From Gamsiella multidivaricata (lineage: Eukaryota; Mortierellomycota; Mortierellomycetes; Mortierellales; Mortierellaceae): a stretch of DNA of 64,000 nt. The notes beneath the pieces are model-generated. The model did no database searches, was not told where the DNA came from, and was given only the letters and a program-made list of their open reading frames with translations. This document shows, piece after piece, positions 57,101-64,000 of this stretch; within the stretch, counting starts at the first letter, position 1; every line of letters starts with the position of its first letter. The position numbers were made by a program, and so were the translations under genes. The stretch is taken from contig NW_026251745.1 of assembly GCF_025024155.1 (NCBI RefSeq), positions 62,001 through 126,000 of the forward strand, in the 5' to 3' direction.

Positions 57101-59444
57101 GTCCTCTGAGTTGGATGATCCTATGGGACCTCGTGTCACGGACTCGCTATTGCTTCGGGAGGAACCCATTCATGTCGAGCGTATGTCCTGGGCCTCATAT
57201 CCGGGCAAAACCGCGAGACCATTGCACATCACTTGCTTGACCATCGGTAGTCGTGGAGATGTGCAGCCTTACATCGCTCTGTGCAAGAGGCTGATGAAGG
57301 ACGGACACAAGTGCCGTATTTCCACACATGGCGAGTACAAGGATTGGATCGAGGGCCATGGAATCGAGTTTGGCCTAGTTGGGGTAAGCGCAGAAGCCTA
57401 TTCCTGCATTGTTTTTTTGAAGTGTCAAATGGAGCTATATCCCAACTCATACTATGTTTTACTGTTGTGTCACTAGGGTGATCCTGGAGAGCTTATCGAG
57501 CTTTGCGTCGAGAATGGGATGTTCACGGTATCCTTTATTCGCGAGAGTCTTAAAAGATTCCGCGGCTGGTTGGATGAGCTCTTGGATACGGCCTGGGAGT
57601 CATGCCAGAACACGGATGTTTTGATCGAATCTCCCTCGGCCATGGCTGGTATCCATATTGCGGAGCGACTCGACATCCCTTACTTCAGGGCTTTCCCCTT
57701 CCCTTGGACGCGCACACGCAACTTCCCCCATCCCTTTGCTGTGCCTGAACACAACCTCGGTCGCTCATACAACTACATGACTTATGTCATGATCGAGCAG
57801 GTCTTTTGGAAAGGCATCTCTGGTCAGGTGAATAAATGGCGAAAGGACACGCTTGGTCTGGGGCCGACCAGCTTGGAGAAGATGGATGCCCACCATGTGC
57901 CTAGTCTGTATTCATGGAGTCCCCATCTCGTTCCAGCACCAGGCGACTGGCACTCTTGGGTCCATGTCACAGGGTACTGGTTCCTCGACAACCCTGATCT
58001 CACTTGGACACCTCCCAAGGACTTGGTTGCGTTCTTGAAGGCCGATCCTAACAACAAACCGGTTTATATCGGCTTTGGATCGATGGTCGTGCCCGACCCT
58101 GATGGCATGACGAGGGCGATCATTAATGCCGTCGTCAAATCTGGGGTACGCGCTATCATCTCCAAAGGATGGTCGGATCGCCTGACTAGTCAGGACGATC
58201 CTCTGTCCGCGGCCAGTAAGGCGGCCAGCGAAGAGATTGTGTACCCACCAAGTATTTACATGCTCAAGTCCGTTCCCCACGACTGGCTCTTCCCTCAGTT
58301 GGCAGGGTGTGTGCATCATGGAGGTGCAGGTACGGCAGCAGCCGGTCTGCGCGCAGGCATCCCCACGGTGATCAAACCCTTCTTTGGCGACCAGTACTTT
58401 TGGGCGCAGCGCCTTGAGGAGGCTGGCGTGGGTGTTTGGTGCCATGAACTGACGGTTAAGAAGCTAACATCGGCCCTGGTGACGATTACGACGGACGAGA
58501 AGATGATCAGGAAAGCGCAGATGATGGGGGAGAAGATCCGCGCAGAGGATGGAGTCGGCGAGGCAATCCATTACTTGTACCACGACTTAACCCTTGCCAA
58601 GGGTCGCCTCCACAAGCTCCGCAAGGAGAAGGCCGAGGACACGCCTGTGAAGTTTAAGGTGCAGGAGGCAGGGGATGACTGGTGGATTGTTCAGCCTTCC
58701 TCGGGAGCTAGTGGGGCGACCTCAGGAAACGAGGGATCTGAGAGTACAGCTGGATTGAATATGTTGTCCGGTAGTGAGGAAGATATGGTCTCGATACCCT
58801 CGGAGCATACGACACCTCAGTTAGGTGCCTTTACTGATCTCCAGCATTCTGTCTCCCTTTACGAAAGGGCTCATTCGAGAACAGGATCGGATGCTGAACC
58901 TCTTTCGCACAGCACGAAACAGTCTGCGACGGATCCGGGCTCTGATCGTGCCATTGAGATGATTGAGAAGAGCGACCAGAGTGCGGAGGAGCTCGCTGCA
59001 CAGCTTGAAGCCATGCATCTACCGAGCAGGAGTCCACTGCCGTTCTTTGCACATGCATTTGGGCAAGGAGAAAGCGCACACGACAAGGGCAAGGACAAGA
59101 GTAAGGATGGGAACAGCAAGTCCGTCAAGAGAACATCGACAGCGCGCAAGGTGATCGAGACCTTGGCGACAAAGGCGACACATGTGACGGGATACTTTAG
59201 TCCCAGTAATCTTCACCCGCATGCGTCACAACAGCCTACACCGCCTCCTCTTTTGATCGATCCTCCTCAGCCATCTGGCAGCAGCGTTAGCAGCAATAAC
59301 AGTACCACCAGTACGCCTGTATCGAGCGTCAGTGGCGATCGACCGTTATCGAGCAGGTCACAGCACAAAGCGACGCCGTCGTTTGATGCGAAGGACGCAT
59401 CCAAGGTGGCGATCAACCTGACCACTGCCAACAGGCTACGATAG
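54170..59444 (+). CDS. ATG26: Sterol 3-beta-glucosyltransferase, Atg26/UGT51-like
   Basis: Ten exons: 54170-54250, 54714-54792, 54870-54903, 55001-55293, 55386-55483, 55601-55714, 55811-56014, 56110-56220, 56304-57383 and 57477-59444, about 1353 aa. A GRAM domain (EFSCELARSVLLRGYMYLTS), a PH domain (VVQKEGYFLKKSKTTKQFTRYWFIL), a second GRAM (GLSAVVSGYLLRIVPLSGHVYLS) and a GT-B glycosyltransferase follow in that order. The N-lobe opens at ITCLTIGSRGDVQPYIAL (~646) and the UDP-glucose site is VHHGGAGTAAAGLRAG (~976). It transfers glucose from UDP-glucose to membrane sterols; in some yeasts it is needed for pexophagy. The C-terminal ~250 residues are a Ser/Thr-rich tail. The third junction relies on a weak donor (GTCCAT), the least certain part of the model. 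Exon 4 includes a 21-bp duplication. Confidence 0.9.
55099..55140 (+). repeat. In-frame 21-bp tandem duplication
   Basis: AATCACCGCCGTCAACATGAG-type units occur twice in a row inside exon 4 of the sterol glucosyltransferase gene and encode HRRQHEN twice. Near-identity of the two copies indicates a recent event. It lies in the disordered stretch between the N-terminus and the first GRAM domain. Confidence 0.8.
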
Positions 59445-59712
59445 TGTAGTAATAATGTTACAGTTCCGCTACAGATACAGTTCTACGTTTTCGAAATAAA
59501 CCTGCATATAAGAATAGAACAGTTGGAGCGCGTTGTCAGTCTAGTTGTGATCTAAAGTGCGACTTTGGGACAACTGCTGCATAGCCACAAATGCAACTTC
59601 GTCACAGTCGCCATCTCGCAGAAAAGGTGTTGGTCATCCGTCACCTCTTCAGTCTCCACTGACGAATGTAAGAGTCCGCCCATACCCTTCGCAACCTACA
59701 CTAACTTTTAAA

Positions 59713-60539
59713 ATGAGCCTCATCCCAGCACGAGTCCTGTTGTCTTCTACACACTCAACCTCACACCGACTCTCCACTTTACACACTTCAACTATCCTTT
59801 CACTAGTAACTGTAGCTGCGAGTGCAAGTGCAAGTGCAAGAACAAAGACAAGAACACCTGCTTTAATCTCCTATCGGCCGTACTCGCTGTTCTCCTCCTT
59901 CAAGAAGACCAGCAATCCCGAAAGCAAATACAAGCCCTCGACCACCTCGACATCCGCCACCACGGGTAACGCAACTTCGACCACAGCAGCAGCAGCGACG
60001 CCTGCCTTCAACAGTGCCAACATGACCCATCAGAAATCGGACCAGGAGTGGCAAGCAGTCCTCACACCTGAACAGTTCCGTGTCCTTCGTCAGAAGGGCA
60101 CCGAAATGGCGTACACGGGTGAGTACACAAAGAACAAAGAGCAGGGTGTCTACCGCTGCGCAGGTTGCCAAGCACCTCTGTACACATCCTCGACCAAGTT
60201 TGATGCTTGCGGTTGGTGCTCCTTTTACGATGCTATTCCTGGTAAGCAACAGCGAGACAGCAAGGACAAGCAGAGACAACTCGAATGATGCTTTTTCAAT
60301 GCTTTCATTACACTGACACCTGTACTTGTGTGCTTTTTATATTTTTCCACATCTTGACGATACGTACAGGTGCTGTCGGACGCCATCCTGATCCCGACGG
60401 CCAGAGAATCGAGATTGTATGCAACGCCTGCGGAGGCCACTTGGGACACGTCTTCAAGGGCGAGGGATTCGGCAATCCGACGGACGAGCGCCACTGCGTG
60501 AACAGCATCAGTCTCAAGTTCCAGCCCGGCGACAGTTAA
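59713..60539 (+). CDS. Peptide methionine-R-sulfoxide reductase, MsrB
   Basis: Two exons, 59713-60241 and 60370-60539, 232 aa. The MsrB domain starts near residue 110. Zinc-binding CxxC pairs are CAGC (~151-154) and CNAC (~194-197), HLGHVF follows, and the catalytic Cys is in [10 protein letters not shown] (~219). The enzyme reduces methionine-R-sulfoxide in oxidised proteins. A Ser/Thr/Arg-rich N-terminus of ~100 residues suggests mitochondrial import; an internal Met at ~104 in front of the domain could give a cytosolic form. The usual SGCGWPSF loop reads DACGWCSF here, one residue shorter and with Cys for Pro. It follows the Atg26-like gene by 268 bp. Confidence 0.9.
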
Positions 60540-61165
60540 AAAGCATCTTTTTGCGACGTAGAAAATGTCTCGACACTTGCGATACAGTGATGTTTCAGTA
60601 GTCATCGCCAAGAGAATATAAAAACGAGAAAAAAAAAATAAAGTGGTTGTTGTGTATGTCCTGACCAGAGATGACAAATCCACCGGTTATGATACGACAG
60701 TTTGATACCAAAGCATACTGCGCTGAGAGCAATGGTCAATGCTTTGCTCAGCCTGCTTGTTTGCAAACTCCCTTTCGGCCGAACAGCCACACACGCCTTA
60801 TGCGCTTGGCTGAAGGGTAAAGAAGACGGAGGAAGCAAAAACAGAGAGGCCCATGGCATCGTCAGCTGCCAGTCCAAGAGAGCAGAAAATAGATTTACAA
60901 ATATGCTCGGGCTCATCTGGACCCGCGGTTCAAGTTCAGCCCTACGCTTCTTCAAGAGATGTGATGTTGTGTGTTTTCTGTTCTTTCCTTCCTTTCTTTC
61001 CACTCAATTAATAACTCCCCAGTAACTCCCCCGCCACCTCCTCAACAAATATACCCTGTCTTACCTCTCACCCCAACCCTCCTTTTTTTCAGTCTTCCGA
61101 GGAGCAGCGAAAACGCACATCGGGGCAGTATTATCCAGCAACATAGCAGCAAAGACAATTAAGCC
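60540..61165. other. Spacer and leader before the Pil1-like gene
   Basis: No gene. The last ~150 bp are C/T- and C/A-rich, as in other leaders of this window. A CT-rich tract lies at 60977-61010. Confidence 0.5.
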
Positions 61166-64000
61166 ATGGATCTTCTAGGCACGCATCTGCAGGAGAGCGC
61201 CCGTCGCGCAGCAGGGTCGTTTCTCAGTCCACTGACGAACGCAATTGGTGAGCAGCGTCGATTGGTCGAGAGTCTGGCGGTCGTGTCCAAGGTCCGCGTC
61301 GAGGAGTGCAAGCATATGATGGTCTGGAGCAAGTCCCAGGTAAGAGGATGTTGGAATCAGGCACCTCATGCCAGCAATGGCGGCATCTGGAACAAAGAAC
61401 GAATGAACACTAACAGCTGCTCATTTTTTTTTTTTTGCCCTGCGTCTCTTGCCTGTTAGACTGACGATCTTGGGGTAAGTTCATTTTAGTCCGACTGAGA
61501 TAAAGCCAGCGTGTCGCCGCCTGCAATATCACTTATTCGACCCTTTCGTTTTGCTCTCTCTAAACAATGTAGGATGTGCTGTTGAAGCTGAACCTGTTGA
61601 TTCGCAAGATCAGCGACTACGAAATCCGGTTCGGGACCCAATACGAGTCGTTTCGCGAGAAGGTCAAGTACCTCCGCACAAAGGACGACTCGCTCTGCGA
61701 GATGGGCCGGCGTCAGTCCGACCTACAGAACAAGATCCTGGATGCGTCCAAGAGCCGGCTGCGGTCTGCCAAGGCTTTACTTCTCCAGAAAGAGCTCGAT
61801 GATATCCAGAAGGCGAGCGCACCCACAGAAACAAAGCTGCAGAAGCTGAAACGCGAGGTCATCAAGGGCGCTTATACGGAGCAGCTTAACGCCATTATTG
61901 AGCTCGGCAGGAAGATGCAGATTATTGGCGAGCATGGAAAGCAATTGCTTGAACATATCGATCTCCCGGCTTCGATTGATGATGGTGAGTCATAGCAAGA
62001 TATTGCCCAATGATTACTATGTCCTGAAGGCACTATGAATACTTTACCGACTAATACTTGCTTTGTCTACACAAAACACAATAGGTCGTAAAACTGAGGA
62101 CATTCTTCAGGCAGCCCGCATTGCCCTTGAGAACTGGGATCAATTTGTGATGGTGGATCCTCACTCAGTTGTCGTTCATCCCCCGCCTCCGCCTCCAAGG
62201 TCTATGTCTAATATATCCATCGATAATATCCAGACGCTCGCTGTCTCAGAGTCGCAGACGGCATCGATTGCGGATTCTGGCTCGGATTCTGACTCGGAGT
62301 CCGACCAGGATTACGTGGCTGCACCTTCGACACCGTTAAAATCCAAACCATCAGTTGCATTGACACTTTCTCAGGATAACGCGCCATCAGAGGAGCCAGA
62401 GACGCCTGTGAAGGCGGTGGCTGAACCAGTATCAGAACCAGAGCCAGAACAAGCACAGGAGATAGTGAAAGAGGAGGAGGAGGAGGAAGAAGGAGCGGAG
62501 GATCCCAAGACACCTAGACAGGAAATGCACCTCTCGCCATTTGCATCCACACTCGTACCCAAGTTAACACTCACACCCAGCAAACCAAAAGCAGCGACGG
62601 CAACTCCGGTTCCAGCACGAACATCAGATTGGGCATATGAAGCCGCCGCAGCCTTGGCCAGCGTTCAGGGCAAGAAGCTGGAGGATCTCATTAAGGAGGA
62701 GGATACCTCAACGTCCGAAGCAGAGACATTACGGCGTTTGGAGGAACTTGAGATCAAGCAGGCGTTGGAGCTCAGTTTGGCAGAGGCGAGCAAGCCTGCA
62801 GTGACCAATGAATCGGGTGATCTACAGCTCACCGCAGAGGAACTTCGTTTTGTCATGGGAGATGTGGTACCGAAGCGATCAACCAAGATCGTCAAGAGAC
62901 AAGCTAGGGCACCCGAGACCACTGACGGCTCAGCGCCGGTGTCTGTAATGCACGCTGGTTCGAGGAGGGCCTCAAGAGCCAAGTCGACCAAGATCACCGT
63001 CGATACTGAGAAGACTGCATCTGAGACTGAGTCGGAGCAAGACCTCGAGACACCAAAGGCCTCCAAGCCGCCGCGCGTTGTCCGTGGACCCCAGGGGTCG
63101 CTGGAAGAAGGCAACCGGATGTCGCAGCAGGGACCTCGACCTTGGATCCCCAAGGATGAAGATGACGACGAGGATGATCCTTCAGAGACCTCGACCGTGG
63201 ACCTGGATGGACCAGAGGAGCTGGCAAATGCATCAGATGTCGCAGAGACCATGGGTGAGGAGCATGTTGTGAAGCCATCGCCTAAGAAGAAGGACACTTC
63301 CAAGGTGCACGAGAGCATGGGATCTGAGCCAGAGAGGCCATTGGAGAGTATGGGACCCGAACCCGAGAGACCGCTCGAGAGTATGGGTCGGGAACCCGAA
63401 AGACCTCTTGAGAGTATGGGCGATGATGGTCCAGAGGAGCCTGTGGTTCCATTTGTGCCCATGCCTCAACTTCCGGCGATGGATCAAATCCGCCAGCAAA
63501 AGATCATGGAGAGACAGCAGCAGCAGCAGCATCAAGCACAACAGTTGGCCGCATTTGGTGTTTCCCCCAAGTTGCAGAGCTCTCCTCAGATGATGAACCA
63601 GCAGCTGCAGGGATCTCCTCAGACATCGCATAGTTCGCTCCATGCATCGTCGCCTGCCCAGAGCTACCAGTCCCCGATCCCATATAAGCCCTCGACAGCG
63701 TACGTTCCTCAGACACCCAAGCAAAAAAACAGACTGTCTGGGTCCCACCAAGGAACGCCTGGGTCGTCACCCCAGCCACAGTATCAGCAGGCACACCCGT
63801 ATCAGCACCAGCCTCAGCAGTCGGGCACATATTCGGCGCAATACCTCCAGCAGCAACAGCAGCAGCAACAGCAGTATCAAAGACAGCAGCAACAGCAGCT
63901 TCAAGATTTCTACTACTCGCCATTTGAGCAAGAGTACCAGCAGCAGCAGTATCAGATGTACCATCAGCAGCTCCGGGAGCAACGTCAACAACAGCGGTTG
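61166..64000 (+). CDS. Eisosome-type BAR protein, Pil1/Lsp1 family, extended (3' end outside window)
   Basis: Four exons, 61166-61339, 61460-61474, 61573-61984 and 62085 onward; at least 839 residues, open at the window edge. The first ~240 residues match the Pil1/Lsp1 F-BAR-like domain: SARRAAGSFLSPL near the start (Pil1 has a similar SAAGAFGPELS), a long helix DLQNKILDASKSRLRSAKAL, and YTEQLNAIIELGRKMQIIGE followed by GKQLLEHID, equivalent to the Pil1 core that tubulates plasma membrane. Pil1 in yeast is ~340 residues; here the tail is much longer: a poly-Pro patch, acidic runs, a ubiquitin-interacting-motif-like segment at ~418-434 (EELEIKQALELSLAEAS), repeats of ESMGxEPERPL at ~1020-1060 nt before the end, and a poly(Q) C-terminal region. 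The second exon is a 15-nt in-frame microexon. Confidence 0.82.
61460..61474 (+). other. 15-nt microexon of the Pil1-like gene
   Basis: ACTGACGATCTTGGG, encoding TDDLG, lies between TTAG and GTAAG with polypyrimidine sequence upstream. It keeps phase 0 on both sides, so it could be included or skipped without a frame shift. It falls in the helix-linker region of the BAR domain. Confidence 0.6.
63310..63423 (+). repeat. In-frame 33-bp repeats encoding ESMGxEPERPL
   Basis: Three full units and the start of a fourth in the C-terminal tail of the Pil1-like protein. Units differ mainly at one residue (S, P or R), and the nucleotide copies are alike, consistent with recent expansion. Confidence 0.85.

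Noticed and set aside
1..64000. tRNA, rRNA, CRISPR and biosynthetic cluster signals
   Set aside because: I looked for B-box-like GGTTCGAATCC motifs, tandem spaced repeats and grouped synthase genes and found none convincing.

Overview
The window looks like nuclear DNA from a filamentous fungus of an early-diverging lineage; Mucoromycota, and most likely Mortierellomycotina, is my best guess. The reasons are dense protein genes cut by many short GT-AG introns (mostly 60-120 bp), AT-rich spacers full of long A/T homopolymers and GT microsatellites, fungal families (Egt1, Atg26-type sterol glucosyltransferase, Nhp6, a Pil1-type BAR protein, trifunctional Fol1) and families usually missing from yeasts (JMJD6, an FHA/BRCT MDC1-like protein, an MFSD1-like carrier). 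The species call is inference. All exon coordinates below were derived by hand from splice signals and reading-phase continuity; each complete model sums to a multiple of three.

Layout. 1-9 kb: FAD phenol-hydroxylase-type monooxygenase (+), a serine hydrolase of the beta-lactamase fold (-), a decayed Tc1/mariner element with recognisable ends and TA flanks, and a small broken ORF. 9.6-13 kb: HMG-box protein Nhp6 (-) and a long simple-repeat spacer. 13-19 kb: MFS carrier and mitochondrial Irc3-like helicase in tandem (+). 19.2-21.7 kb: a divergent pair, a YbjQ/UPF0145-like gene (-) with very unusual exons and a one-pass membrane protein (+). 24-36.2 kb: ergothioneine synthase Egt1, phosphopentomutase/phosphoglucomutase, mitochondrial intermediate peptidase Oct1 and folate enzyme Fol1, all (+). 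36.2-39.7 kb: gene-poor. 39.7-42 kb: a cyclophilin with an interrupted fold and an ALKBH7-like dioxygenase (+). 42-51.3 kb: three tightly packed (-) genes for an MDC1-like FHA/BRCT protein, JMJD6 and the RNA polymerase I factor Rrn7/TAF1B, the last sharing a 179-bp divergent spacer with SDS22 (+). 54.2-64 kb: Atg26-like sterol glucosyltransferase, MsrB, and a large Pil1-like BAR protein running off the window.

Functional threads are housekeeping: mitochondrial proteins (Irc3, Oct1, ALKBH7-like, probably MsrB), redox defence (Egt1, MsrB), chromatin and nucleolar control (Nhp6, MDC1-like, JMJD6, Rrn7, Sds22) and membrane biology (sterol glucosyltransferase, eisosome-type BAR protein). I see no biosynthetic cluster, CRISPR array, rRNA or convincing tRNA. 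The most unusual signals are the 2-nt and 10-nt microexons plus GC-AG intron of the YbjQ-like gene, the ubiquitin-interacting motif and repeats in the Pil1-like protein, the insertion inside the cyclophilin fold, and the strong tendency of introns to carry poly(T) on the sense strand.
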